DNA of 64,000 nt from JBFHIZ01 sp041596215 (GTDB lineage Bacteria > Bacillota > Clostridia > Lachnospirales > Lachnospiraceae). Below, piece after piece: positions 16,553 through 25,319 of the stretch (position 1 is the stretch's first letter; every line of letters begins with the position of its first letter). The notes beneath the pieces were generated by a model that saw nothing but the letters and a program-made list of their open reading frames with translations, made no database searches and was not told where the DNA came from. Where the stretch lies: the NCBI GenBank assembly GCA_041596215.1, contig JBFHIZ010000008.1, positions 1 through 64,000 of the forward strand, given 5' to 3'. The position numbers and the translations under genes were made by a program.

Positions 16553-17761
16553 CTAATCAATCAATCCAAAAATATCATGAATTGCATTCATTGCTCTTAC
16601 AGAATCTGCTTCATTTAATAATACTGTTACTCGAATTTCTGATGTGGAAATCATTTTAATATTAATATCACTATTAAAAAGTGCTTCAAACATTTTTGCT
16701 GCTACTCCTGGATTTGACATCATACCTGCACCAACTACTGATACTTTTGCAACATTTTTTTCAACTTCTACCAATTCAGGTTGTAAACGGTTTTTATTAT
16801 CTTCAATTACTTCCATTGCTTCATCTGCTACATCACCACTTACTGTAAACGAAATATCTTTTGTATTATTTCGTCCTACTGATTGTAGGATCATATCCAC
16901 ATTAATATTTGCTTTTGCTAACACATCAAATAACCGAAATGCAATACCCGGTTTATCTTTTAATCCTACGATTGATATTCTAGCTACATTTGTATCATTA
17001 GCAACACCACTTATTAACATTCTTTCCATTGTAACATCCTCCTTAACCACCGTTCCATCTTCATTTGTTAAACTTGAGCGCACAATTAATTGCACTCCAT
17101 ATTTCTTTGCCATTTCAACTGAGCGATTATGCAATACGCCAGCACCTAAGGTTGCTAAATCTAGCATCTCATCATATGTTATTTCTTTCAATTTTCTTGC
17201 AGTAGGAACGTATCTAGGATCCGCTGTATAAATACCATCCACATCTGTATAAATCTCACAGGTATCTGCATGAAGTGCTGCAGCTAAAGCTACAGCTGTT
17301 GTATCCGATCCGCCTCTTCCTAATGTTGTAATATCTTCGTACTTATTGATACCTTGAAATCCCGTTACAATTACAATTTTTTTCGCGTCTAATTCATGCA
17401 AAATACGTTCAGAATCAATTCTCTTTATTCTTGAATTACCATATTTACTCGAAGTATGCATAGCCACTTGAAATGCATTTAAAGAAATGGAAGGAATTCC
17501 TAACACCTCAAACGCCATTGCCATAAGTGCTACCGAAGTTTGTTCTCCAGTGGCTAAAAGCATATCCAATTCACGTTTTGATGCATTTGGATTAATATCT
17601 TTTGCCATTTTTATCAATTCATCTGTCATCTTACCCATAGCAGATAATACTACAATCACATCTTTTCCTTCTTTGTAAGAATCTGCGCATCTTCTCGCAA
17701 CATTATAGATTCTTTCCTTATTGGCCACCGATGTTCCGCCAAACTTCTTTACTTCTAACAT
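16553..17761 (-). CDS. lysC: Aspartate kinase
   Basis: A 402-residue aspartokinase that phosphorylates L-aspartate, the first step toward lysine, methionine and threonine. The N-terminal kinase domain has KFGGTSVANKERI at the start, GFQGI, LGRGGSDTTAVALAAAL (about 155-170) and a TDVDGIYTADPR segment. Two ACT domains follow (about 265-335 and 345-402, around VGAGMMSNPGVAAKMF), implying feedback control by lysine and/or threonine. It has a GGAGG site and lies 38 nt after the iPGM-like gene, as the last gene of a threonine-branch operon, which favours a threonine-linked isozyme. Confidence 0.9.
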   Translation of the reverse strand: MLEVKKFGGTSVANKERIYNVARRCADSYKEGKDVIVVLSAMGKMTDELIKMAKDINPNASKRELDMLLATGEQTSVALMAMAFEVLGIPSISLNAFQVAMHTSSKYGNSRIKRIDSERILHELDAKKIVIVTGFQGINKYEDITTLGRGGSDTTAVALAAALHADTCEIYTDVDGIYTADPRYVPTARKLKEITYDEMLDLATLGAGVLHNRSVEMAKKYGVQLIVRSSLTNEDGTVVKEDVTMERMLISGVANDTNVARISIVGLKDKPGIAFRLFDVLAKANINVDMILQSVGRNNTKDISFTVSGDVADEAMEVIEDNKNRLQPELVEVEKNVAKVSVVGAGMMSNPGVAAKMFEALFNSDINIKMISTSEIRVTVLLNEADSVRAMNAIHDIFGLID

Positions 17762-17799
17762 ATTCTTTCCTCCGGTTTATAAGCATTCATGCTCTGATT

Positions 17800-19002
17800 T
17801 TATTTTTCAAACAAATGATCAATTAATTCATGCCCTTTTGCATAAAAGTATTTCGTGGATGCGCCTGTTTTTTCACTATATTCTTCTACTCCTGATAACG
17901 AAATCGTGGAATCGTATAATAAATAAGGGACATTATCTGAAGTATGTGTCCTTAGACAAATAGGAGTTGGATGATCTGGTAACACTAACATTCGAAAATC
18001 CATTCCTATATCATTCATTTTCTCGATAAACGGGCCTATTACTTGTTCGTCCAAGTACTCAATTGCTTTTATTTTCTTTTGTAAATCGCCTTGATGTCCC
18101 ATTTCATCTGCAGCTTCTACATGAATATATGCAAAATCATATCCTTGATTTACTAGTGCTTCTACCGCCGCTTCCATCTTCCCTTGATAATTTGTATCTA
18201 ATCCACCATTAGCACCTTCTACATTTGCAACGCCCATGTTGGTACCTACTGCAATTCCTTTTAACAAATCAACCGCAGAAATCATCATTCCTTTTTTTCC
18301 TGTCTTTTTTGAAAAATCAGTCAACGCAGGTTTTGTACCAGCTCCCCAAAACCAACAGCAATTTGCTGGATGCAATCCTTTTTCAATTCGTTCAAGATTC
18401 AATGGATGTTTAGAAAGAATTTCATAACTTTTTTTCATCATATCACGTAATTTTTTATTTTCAGGTAAATAACTTCCAATTATCTTTCCTGGAATATCAT
18501 GAGGTGCCGTTAAATCTAAGATTTCACCATTCCCCCATATTAAGCAATGTCGGTAACTTGTTCCTACATAGAAAGAATAAATTTCATCTCCCAATTTATT
18601 CTTAATTTCTTCTAATAAAATTGCAGCATCTTTTGTCGAAATCTCACTCGAAGAATGATCCAGTATTCTCTTTTCTTCAAATACTGCTTCTTCCGAGGAA
18701 AGTGTGACAAGATTACATCGAATTGCAATATCCGTATCTTTCATAGGTACACCTATATTTAGTGCTTCGAGTGGAGAACGCCCCGAATAGTACTTTTGTG
18801 GATCATACCCTAATACTGATAGATTTGCTGTATCTGACCCTGGTGTCATCCCTTCTGGTATTGTGTGCACCATTCCCACTTCTGATATTTTACTTATTCG
18901 ATCTAGATTAGGAGTTTTCGCATAAACCATAGGTGTAACATTTCCAATTTCTTCTATTGGTTGGTCAGCCATTCCATCTCCCAATACAACTACATATTTC
19001 AT
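17800..19002 (-). CDS. iPGM-like protein, proposed homoserine kinase
   Basis: A 400-residue member of the alkaline-phosphatase-like, cofactor-independent phosphoglycerate mutase superfamily: VVLGDGMADQP at the N-terminus, PGSDTANLSVLGYDP (about 53-67) with the presumed catalytic Ser, YSGRSPLEA, and late HVEAADEMGHQGD and LPDHPTP metal-ligand motifs. It is the short archaeal-type form rather than glycolytic GpmI (about 510 residues). A subfamily of this type has been proposed as an alternative homoserine kinase because it replaces ThrB in threonine operons. Its position between homoserine dehydrogenase and aspartokinase fits that reading. Activity is inference. Confidence 0.75.
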   Translation of the reverse strand: MKYVVVLGDGMADQPIEEIGNVTPMVYAKTPNLDRISKISEVGMVHTIPEGMTPGSDTANLSVLGYDPQKYYSGRSPLEALNIGVPMKDTDIAIRCNLVTLSSEEAVFEEKRILDHSSSEISTKDAAILLEEIKNKLGDEIYSFYVGTSYRHCLIWGNGEILDLTAPHDIPGKIIGSYLPENKKLRDMMKKSYEILSKHPLNLERIEKGLHPANCCWFWGAGTKPALTDFSKKTGKKGMMISAVDLLKGIAVGTNMGVANVEGANGGLDTNYQGKMEAAVEALVNQGYDFAYIHVEAADEMGHQGDLQKKIKAIEYLDEQVIGPFIEKMNDIGMDFRMLVLPDHPTPICLRTHTSDNVPYLLYDSTISLSGVEEYSEKTGASTKYFYAKGHELIDHLFEK

Positions 19003-19017
19003 TTTTATACCTCTTTA

Positions 19018-19093
19018 TCTATTCTTTTGTCATTCATATACGAGTATTTATTTCCTTTTTATATCTTTTTTATATCTTTTTTTATATCTTTTT
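19018..19093 (-). repeat. Degenerate duplication of the hom 3' end plus AAAAAGATAT repeats
   Basis: Downstream of the hom stop codon, 19021-19060 repeats hom's last codons at an exact 75-nt offset. hom ends with codons for KEIITRIRMTEE then stop; the copy reads as KEINTRI-stop-MTKE-stop. The two copies are joined by four AAAAAGATAT-like units. This is a decayed in-frame tandem duplication. Confidence 0.7.
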
Positions 19094-20314
19094 TTATTCT
19101 TCTGTCATTCGTATGCGAGTAATTATTTCCTTCATATCCTTAATTCCTGTGCTAAATTCTTTTTCTGTCATTACTTTTGTTATCATAGCAAATTCCTCTG
19201 TTTCATTTGGAAGAGTCATTATTTCAATCTCTCCAAATTTAGCTTCTAATTTTGAACGCATGGATTCTACTGTTCCTTTGATACGCACAAAAAATTTACA
19301 TTTGAATTCTTCTACCGATTCTAATTCAATGGTGTCTTGCATCCAATAGCATGGAATATTTTCTCCTTTGTTTTTTGCAATTGCAATCACATCTGCAACT
19401 ACAGCACTTGCTGTTGCAAGTTTTCCTGCACCTTGTCCATAATACATGGTTTCACCCAACATATTTCCTTCAACAAAAACTGCATTAAATACACCATTCA
19501 CATTGTATAGTGCATGTGTATTTGGAATTATAAATGGTGCTACCATTGCATAAATTTTCCCATTATCATTTAATCCTGTTGCAAGTAGTTTAATTGCTTT
19601 TTTCATTTGATTCACATAAAGAAAATCCTTTGCTGTGATTTTTGTGATACCTTCCGTATATACTTCTTTATAATCCACCGTTTTTTGTGTCATTAGAGAA
19701 GATAAAATTGCAATTTTTCGACGTGCATCATGTCCTTCCACATCTGCTTCAGGATTTTTTTCAGCATATCCTTTGGCCTGTGCTTCTTTTAACACCTCTT
19801 CAAAGTTACTTCCGTCCATTGCCATCTTTGTCAATATATAATTTGTAGTCCCATTTAAAATACCTTGTATTTTAACTATTTTTTCAGGAGTTAAGCATTC
19901 CTCAATTGCGCGAATAATTGGAATACCACCACCAACACTTGCTTCAAATAAATAATTACAATTATGCTCTCTTGCAATCTGTAATAATTCAGGACCATGT
20001 TGCGCAACTAGCTCTTTATTTGAGGTACAAACACTTTTTCCTTTTAATAATGCTTGTTTAGAAAATTCATATGCAGGTTTTAATCCTCCCATAGTTTCAC
20101 AAACCACATCCAACTCTGGATCGTCTAAAATCACTTGATAATCATGAACCAAAACTTCTTCTACTGGATTCCCTGGAAAATCTCTTAAATCTAATACATA
20201 CTTGACTTGCACATCATCCATTGCTTTTTGACTGACTTGTTTATTATTTTCACGAATCACTTCAAAAACTCCTGATCCTACGGTACCGAATCCTAGCACT
20301 GCTACGTTTGTCAT
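19094..20314 (-). CDS. hom: Homoserine dehydrogenase
   Basis: A 406-residue enzyme that reduces aspartate semialdehyde to homoserine with NAD(P)H. The Rossmann motif GFGTVGSG is at residues 8-15; GGLKPAYEF, the catalytic-domain ILNGTTNYILTKM and DVEGHDARRKIAIL segments follow; a C-terminal ACT domain spans about 330-406 and probably senses threonine. It is followed by the proposed homoserine kinase and aspartokinase, and preceded by an ACT protein across a 342-bp gap filled with an 18-bp tandem repeat. Its 3' end has been partly duplicated downstream. Confidence 0.92.
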   Translation of the reverse strand: MTNVAVLGFGTVGSGVFEVIRENNKQVSQKAMDDVQVKYVLDLRDFPGNPVEEVLVHDYQVILDDPELDVVCETMGGLKPAYEFSKQALLKGKSVCTSNKELVAQHGPELLQIAREHNCNYLFEASVGGGIPIIRAIEECLTPEKIVKIQGILNGTTNYILTKMAMDGSNFEEVLKEAQAKGYAEKNPEADVEGHDARRKIAILSSLMTQKTVDYKEVYTEGITKITAKDFLYVNQMKKAIKLLATGLNDNGKIYAMVAPFIIPNTHALYNVNGVFNAVFVEGNMLGETMYYGQGAGKLATASAVVADVIAIAKNKGENIPCYWMQDTIELESVEEFKCKFFVRIKGTVESMRSKLEAKFGEIEIMTLPNETEEFAMITKVMTEKEFSTGIKDMKEIITRIRMTEE

Positions 20315-20380
20315 TTTGTCTTCCTCTTTCCTTAATTCATTCTTATTTTTATATCTATTCTACTCTTTTATTTATTTCTA

Positions 20381-20636
20381 CTTTTTCATCGATTCTTACT
20401 TTTTCATTGATTCTTACTTTTTCATTGATTCTTACTTTTTCATTGATTCTTACTTTTTCATTGATTCTTACTTTTTCATTGATTCTTACTTTTTCATTGA
20501 TTCTTACTTTTTCATTGATTCTTACTTTTTCATCGATTCTTACTTTTTCATTGATTCTTACTTTTTCATTGATTCTTACTTTTTCATTGATTCTTATTTT
20601 TTTTGATTCTTATTTTTTTTGATTCTTATTTTTTTT
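20381..20636. repeat. 18-bp minisatellite, 12 copies, with 16-bp derivatives
   Basis: Twelve head-to-tail copies of CTTTTTCATTGATTCTTA occupy 20381-20596; copies 1 and 9 have CATC instead of CATT. Two 16-bp shortened units (TTTTTTTTGATTCTTA) and a partial follow to 20636. The array fills the gap between the ACT-protein gene and hom. On the minus strand one frame is open as VRINEK repeats, but it has no start and is closed by stops at both ends, so I do not call a gene. Confidence 0.95.
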
Positions 20637-20656
20637 GATAATTTTGCTTTTCGCAT

Positions 20657-21097
20657 TTATTCCTTTGCTAATATTTTCACTCGATGAACGCCTTTTTTTG
20701 TTTCCATTTCATTTATCATATCCGAAATATTCTTTGTATGTTCTAAAACCTGCACACTCAAACTAAGCGATGCAATTCCATTGATTGGAATACTTTGATG
20801 AATTGTCAAAATATTCACTCCATATTCTGCGATTGTTTTTAGTACATCTGATAATAATCCTGGTTCATCCTCCATTTGAAATGTAAGAGTAATTGTTCTT
20901 CCCTGCGAATTATCATGAAATGGAAAAATATCCTCTTGATATTTATAGAAAGAACTCCGACTAATTTTTACTCGATCTACCGCTTCCTGAACTGTTAAAA
21001 CTTTTTCTGTATCTAGTAGGTGTTTTGCTTCGACAACATGAAGTAACACTTCTGGCAAAGCCTTTTCTTTCACTACATAATATTTTGTTGGTTTCAA
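20657..21097 (-). CDS. ACT-domain protein, PheB/UPF0735 type
   Basis: A 146-residue protein. The N-terminal part (about 1-65) has a short helix-turn-helix-like stretch (TVQEAVDRVKISRSSFYKY), and the C-terminal ACT domain (about 68-146) contains DEPGLLSDVLKTIAEYGVNILTIHQ. This matches the COG4492 family, often placed beside homoserine dehydrogenase in Firmicutes. It probably binds an amino acid and may regulate the operon. The start is TTG: AGGAGG is 7 nt upstream and no ATG is better placed. A consensus promoter lies about 70 nt upstream. Confidence 0.82.
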   Translation of the reverse strand: MKPTKYYVVKEKALPEVLLHVVEAKHLLDTEKVLTVQEAVDRVKISRSSFYKYQEDIFPFHDNSQGRTITLTFQMEDEPGLLSDVLKTIAEYGVNILTIHQSIPINGIASLSLSVQVLEHTKNISDMINEMETKKGVHRVKILAKE

Positions 21098-21164
21098 AAT
21101 ATGCCTCCTGTTTTAGCACTTCTCGTGTGTTTGCTTTACGGACAGTTGTTCGCCGTTGAGGGAT

Positions 21165-21193
21165 ATTGTAACATAATCTTGTTTTCGAATCAA
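21165..21193 (-). promoter_or_regulatory. Sigma-A promoter for the ACT-hom-kinase-lysC operon
   Basis: Minus strand TTGATT (21188-21193), 17-bp spacer, TACAAT (21165-21170). The about 60-nt leader carries no T-box motif. Confidence 0.7.
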
Positions 21194-21241
21194 CTATCTT
21201 TTTGTATGAAATTGCATTATTTTGCATACAATCCTCTGATT

Positions 21242-22453
21242 TTATGCACGAAACATTACTTTTTCACTATTAAATGCTTTCGTGATTCCTGCAATTAATC
21301 CAATCGAGACCAAATTAGTTGCGAAAAAGGATATAAAAAATTGTAAAAACGTCAGTTCATTCATCGCAATCTTTTGAATTACAAGTGCATTCCCATAAAG
21401 CGGAATTGCAAACATTTGTATCGATACTTCTTTTCCTCCTTGAAACATAGTCAATAATCCTGCAAGAATAACTACAATATATAGTGGCGATATATATGTT
21501 TGTGCCTCTTTTAAACTATTAGAATAAACAGATGCAATTCCTACCATTGCCACATATAGAACAACCATACTAACCATAATTGCAAGTAATGAAATCACTT
21601 GCATAAAGGTAATGTGATAGGAAGAAGTTGCAGTCGAAGACATGGATTCAACCATATTAGGTAAAGAAATAAGCATTGCAACAGTATAAACGCATGCTGA
21701 CATACTAGAAAGTATTGCAAGTGAAACAATTTTCCCCCAAGCAATCTTATATCGTTCGACTGGTGTAAGTAGTAAAATTGCCATTGTTCCTCTTTCTTTT
21801 TCTCCTGCAATTGCATCCACTCCTAATCCCATTGCTCCTGCAAAAAGCATCATTGTTATAAAATACGGGAGCATCATAGATAATACTTCTGCTGCCGCTG
21901 TTCCTTCTTCGTCCAATACTTCTTTTTCTATATCAAATACACGCAATACATCAAGTGATCCTAATCTTTCTTCTAGCATCATCGTTTCTAAAGGCTCTAA
22001 CACCATTTCTTCAAACATATATCTAGCTTGGCCCGAGTAATTCCCCGCCGTCGTATAAAATAATTCTACTTTTGGACTTACATTATTCTCTGTTTGATAT
22101 TCTAAATATGATAAATAAAAATCTTTTGAAAATATAACAATTAAATCGATTTCCTCATCCGTTACTTTTTGTTTTGCTTCCAAGGCCTCTTCTTCTGTAA
22201 CATATTCGATATTAGCCATAGTTACATATCCAACTTCCTCCATTACTGCTTCCACTTCTAATGGAACATTTGCAATCATGACTTCTGGCACATGTGTATC
22301 CACATCTTCTGTTAATGATGTGGTAAGTTGTCCTATTAATGCATAAAGTCCAATGATTAATATTGCTGGAAAAATAAATAATCCAAATACCATTTTTTTA
22401 TCTTTAAAAACTCTTCGTAATTCTTTTTTTACAATAATTCCAATAATTTTCAT
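21242..22453 (-). CDS. ABC-2 type permease, NatB-like
   Basis: A 403-residue membrane protein with one N-terminal helix (about 22-42), a large extracytoplasmic loop (about 45-185) and five or six helices in the C-terminal half. GEKERGTMAILLLTPVERYKIAWGK (in two parts around residue 220) is the typical ABC-2 permease motif following the coupling helix. The arrangement matches NatB, the permease of the sodium/ABC-2 exporter family, although cargo cannot be told from sequence. Its ATG follows the ATPase stop codon directly (TAA-ATG, no gap), indicating strict coupling. Confidence 0.82.
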   Translation of the reverse strand: MKIIGIIVKKELRRVFKDKKMVFGLFIFPAILIIGLYALIGQLTTSLTEDVDTHVPEVMIANVPLEVEAVMEEVGYVTMANIEYVTEEEALEAKQKVTDEEIDLIVIFSKDFYLSYLEYQTENNVSPKVELFYTTAGNYSGQARYMFEEMVLEPLETMMLEERLGSLDVLRVFDIEKEVLDEEGTAAAEVLSMMLPYFITMMLFAGAMGLGVDAIAGEKERGTMAILLLTPVERYKIAWGKIVSLAILSSMSACVYTVAMLISLPNMVESMSSTATSSYHITFMQVISLLAIMVSMVVLYVAMVGIASVYSNSLKEAQTYISPLYIVVILAGLLTMFQGGKEVSIQMFAIPLYGNALVIQKIAMNELTFLQFFISFFATNLVSIGLIAGITKAFNSEKVMFRA

Positions 22454-23230
22454 TTATTCTTCCCCTTTACCATGTTTTTGATATAATTGAAAAAATGCGT
22501 CTTCTAAATCTTCTGATTTTGTTTTCTCTAAAATTTCTGCAACTGACCCCTCAGCTACTTTTTTACCATCCACAATCACTCCGATTCGATTACAATACTT
22601 TTCTGCCGCTGTTAATATATGCGTCGACATTACAACTGTTTTTCCTTCATCACGCATTTTAAGTAAATAATTCATTACATTTCTTGCGGTAATTACATCC
22701 AATCCATTTGTTGGCTCATCAAATATAATTACATCTGGATCATGTACAAGGCTTACTGCAATAGCTGCTTTTTGCTTCATACCAGTTGATAATTCTTCGA
22801 TTTTTTTATTTGCAAATTCAGCAATCCCAAAATAAGAGAATAGTTCTTTTTTTCTTTTTTCAATTTCTTCTAATTTCATATGATGTAAATTTCCAAAAAA
22901 ACGAAATAAATAATCTACGGAAAAATTGGTGTCAAGTTTAATCTCATTAGTTAAAAATGCAATATTTTCTCTTACTTTTTTGGAATCCTTATGCACATCG
23001 TATTCATTTACCTGTATATTTCCCTCCGTAGGTTTTAACAATGTCGCTACACACCTTAAAAGAGTTGTTTTACCAGCTCCATTCGGTCCAAGCAATCCAT
23101 ATATCTCCCCTTCATTTACATGTAAAGAAATATCGTCTACTGCGCATTTTACATTATTCTTCATTTTCATTTTTTTCATTTGTTTTTTTGATAATTTATA
23201 AACTTTTGTCACATGTTCAATTTGTATCAT
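22454..23230 (-). CDS. ABC transporter ATP-binding protein, NatA-like
   Basis: A 258-residue ATPase. Walker A is GPNGAGKTT (about 50-58), the signature is LSTGMKQK, Walker B is DVIIFDEPTNGLD, and the H-loop is STHI. The LSTGMKQ form of the signature is typical of ABC-2 exporters such as NatA. It lies immediately upstream of the permease gene and forms a two-gene export unit; no regulator is adjacent. Confidence 0.85.
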   Translation of the reverse strand: MIQIEHVTKVYKLSKKQMKKMKMKNNVKCAVDDISLHVNEGEIYGLLGPNGAGKTTLLRCVATLLKPTEGNIQVNEYDVHKDSKKVRENIAFLTNEIKLDTNFSVDYLFRFFGNLHHMKLEEIEKRKKELFSYFGIAEFANKKIEELSTGMKQKAAIAVSLVHDPDVIIFDEPTNGLDVITARNVMNYLLKMRDEGKTVVMSTHILTAAEKYCNRIGVIVDGKKVAEGSVAEILEKTKSEDLEDAFFQLYQKHGKGEE

Positions 23231-23339
23231 TTGCTTTCCTCCCTTATATATTAATCACATTACCTATCTTATTTTAGATTTGTTCTTTTGAATTATCAAG
23301 CCCTTTAACAATTCTACTTTTTGCTAAACTAATTTCTTT

Positions 23340-23415
23340 CACTTTTCCTAAATTAACGTTTTGTCTTTAAATTAACATTATTCTTCTTTTTAAATTAACA
23401 TTGGTTTTTTTACTT
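23340..23415. repeat. Three short TAAATTAAC(A/G)TT repeats
   Basis: Three AT-rich copies of TAAATTAACRTT, spaced roughly 19-23 bp, lie between natA-like and glyA genes. Function is unknown; the base composition makes chance similarity possible. Confidence 0.4.
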
Positions 23416-23425
23416 TTTTCTAAAA

Positions 23426-23476
23426 AATCCTCCATAAGTAGTTTTGGTTTTTTACCATGTCTACTTGTAGAGGATT
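23426..23476 (-). terminator. Terminator of glyA
   Basis: Imperfect long hairpin (AATCCTC..AAGTAG / CTACTT..GAGGATT), read on the minus strand and followed by TTTTTT, 27 nt after the glyA stop codon. Confidence 0.7.
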
Positions 23477-23503
23477 CTATCAACATATAGTTACTTTTTT
23501 TGT

Positions 23504-24742
23504 CTATAGTAATGGATATTTTTTTGTTAATTCATCAACAATTTTTCTCGCTTCTGGAATTTTTTTCTCGCCACCTTTTACCAATAATGATATTGCTTCC
23601 GCAATTTGATCCATATCATCCATATTCATTCCCCTTGTTGTAATAGCTGGTGTTCCTAAACGGACGCCACTTGTAACAAATGGTGATTTAGGATCGTTTG
23701 GAATGGTATTTTTATTTGCCGTAATATGTGCACGATCCAATAATTTTTCCATATCTTTTCCTGTTAAATCAAGTGGGGAAAGATCAAGTAACATCAAATG
23801 ATTATCCGTTCCACCAGAAACAATTTTTAATCCCCTTGTAATTAACCCTTTGCATAATGCTTGTGCATTCATTACTACACTTTTTTGATACTCTTTAAAT
23901 TCATCCGATAATGCTTCTTCAAAACAAACAGCCTTTGCTGCGATCACGTGCATTAAAGGACCCCCTTGGATTCCAGGGAAAATTGCTTTATTAAAATTAT
24001 ATTTATCTGCCGCTTCTTGATTACAAAGAATCATTCCACCTCTTGGTCCTCTTAATGTTTTATGTGTTGTTGTTGTTACAACATCTGCATATGGTATTGG
24101 ACTTTCATGTAATCCTGCTGCAACTAATCCTGCAATATGTGCCATATCTACCATCAAAACGGCTCCTACTTCATCAGCTATTGCTCGGAACATTTTGAAA
24201 TCTATACTTCTTGCATAAGCACTCGCACCTGCAATAATCATCTTAGGTTTTGATTCGTGTGCAATTCTTCTTACTTCATCATAATCTATAAAGCCTTCGC
24301 TATCAACACCATAAGGAACAACATGAAACCATTTTCCAGACATATTTACTGGACTCCCATGTGTCAAATGTCCACCATGTGCAAGATTCATACCCATAAA
24401 TGTATCTCCTGGATTTAAAATTGCAAATTGTACTGCCATATTTGCCTGTGCTCCTGAATGGGGTTGTACATTTACATAATCACACCCAAATAATTTCTTG
24501 GCGCGTTCAATTGCCAGTGTTTCTACAACATCCACGCATTCACAACCTCCATAATATCTTTTCCCTGGATAGCCTTCTGCGTATTTGTTTGTAAGAGGGC
24601 TTCCCATTGCTGCCATTACAGCTCTGCTAACCCAGTTTTCTGAAGCAATTAGTTCAATGTGACTGTTTTGTCTTTCCTGCTCACTTATAATTGCATTTGC
24701 AATTTCAGGATCCACTTTTTTGATTTCATCCAATGAATACAT
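23504..24742 (-). CDS. glyA: Serine hydroxymethyltransferase
   Basis: A 412-residue PLP enzyme that interconverts serine and glycine while loading tetrahydrofolate with a one-carbon unit. Motifs are ASENWVSRAV (about 35), NKYAEGYPGKRYYGG (about 53-67), VQPHSGAQAN, the cofactor-binding MVDMAHIAGLVAAG and TTTTHKTLRGPRGG carrying the PLP lysine (about 228). Length and motifs are standard. It is monocistronic, with a GGGAGG site, a plausible promoter (TTTTCA, 17 bp, TATACT) about 60 nt upstream and a terminator downstream. Confidence 0.96.
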   Translation of the reverse strand: MYSLDEIKKVDPEIANAIISEQERQNSHIELIASENWVSRAVMAAMGSPLTNKYAEGYPGKRYYGGCECVDVVETLAIERAKKLFGCDYVNVQPHSGAQANMAVQFAILNPGDTFMGMNLAHGGHLTHGSPVNMSGKWFHVVPYGVDSEGFIDYDEVRRIAHESKPKMIIAGASAYARSIDFKMFRAIADEVGAVLMVDMAHIAGLVAAGLHESPIPYADVVTTTTHKTLRGPRGGMILCNQEAADKYNFNKAIFPGIQGGPLMHVIAAKAVCFEEALSDEFKEYQKSVVMNAQALCKGLITRGLKIVSGGTDNHLMLLDLSPLDLTGKDMEKLLDRAHITANKNTIPNDPKSPFVTSGVRLGTPAITTRGMNMDDMDQIAEAISLLVKGGEKKIPEARKIVDELTKKYPLL

Positions 24743-24872
24743 CTTTGTTCCTCCCGATCGCGTGTCTTATTTTATAAACTTTTACAACACTGAAAGTATA
24801 CCATAGAATTATATTCTTGAAAACCACATTTTATAGGGAGACAGTATGTCATACATTGTAATTTATATTTCG

Positions 24873-25090
24873 CACGGTAATTTATATCTCACACGGTAAT
24901 TTATATCTCACACGGCAATTTATATCTCACACGGCAATTTATATCTCACACGGCAATTTATATCTCACACGGTAATTTATATCTCACACGGTAATTTATA
25001 TCTCACACGGTAATTTATATCTCACACGGTAATTTATATCTCACACGGCAGTTTATATCTCACACGGCAATTTATATCTCACACGGTAAT
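24873..25090. repeat. 19-bp tandem repeat array, 11 copies
   Basis: Eleven perfect-length copies of CACGGYAATTTATATCTCA (24873-25081), with partial units on both sides. Copies differ only at T/C after CACGG, apart from one with GCAG. A separated copy (TATATCTCACACGGTAATTTTT) sits at 25287-25307, beyond three GGGGGAT hairpins. There are no spacers, so it is not a CRISPR. It lies upstream of glyA and just downstream of the ABC ATPase gene. Confidence 0.95.
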
Positions 25091-25099
25091 TTTCACTTT

Positions 25100-25270
25100 T
25101 TGGGGGTGATTTGCTTTTTTGAAGCCTAATCCCCCAAGTTTTCGCAAGTTTTTGGGGGATGCAAAGCTATATTTCTCTGCATCCCCCAAACGGTAGCTTA
25201 TTCCTTATAATTTTATGTGCTTTCCTTCTTTTTTGGGGGATTTCACTTTTTTTAAAGCCTAATCCCCCAA
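25100..25270. repeat. Three GGGGGAT...ATCCCCC hairpins inserted beside the tandem array
   Basis: Hairpin 1 is 25100-25137, hairpin 2 is 25151-25190 with perfect 13-bp arms (TTTGGGGGATGCA), and hairpin 3 is 25233-25270. Hairpins 1 and 3 share a homologous loop and right half (AAGCCTAATCCCCCAA). The G/C runs stand out from the AT-rich surroundings. They separate the main 19-bp array from its stray copy, which suggests insertion of a palindromic element into the array. Confidence 0.85.
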
Positions 25271-25319
25271 TCCAGCGACCCCTGCTTATATCTCACACGG
25301 TAATTTTTGCTTTTATAAA

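Noticed and set aside
20308..20622. Plus-strand open frames of about 100 codons made of SLILTF or FIDSYF repeats
   Set aside because: They are translations of the 18-bp minisatellite without ribosome binding site and overlap the hom start in antisense.
21098..21190. Possible threonine T-box before the ACT-hom operon
   Set aside because: No TGGNACCGCG motif and the leader is only about 60 nt.
23340..23415. Operator array made of TAAATTAAC repeats
   Set aside because: Too AT-rich and irregular to distinguish from chance; listed only as a weak repeat.
24873..25081. Possible CRISPR array (11 regular repeats)
   Set aside because: Units of 19 bp are head to tail with no spacers and no cas genes; it is a tandem repeat.
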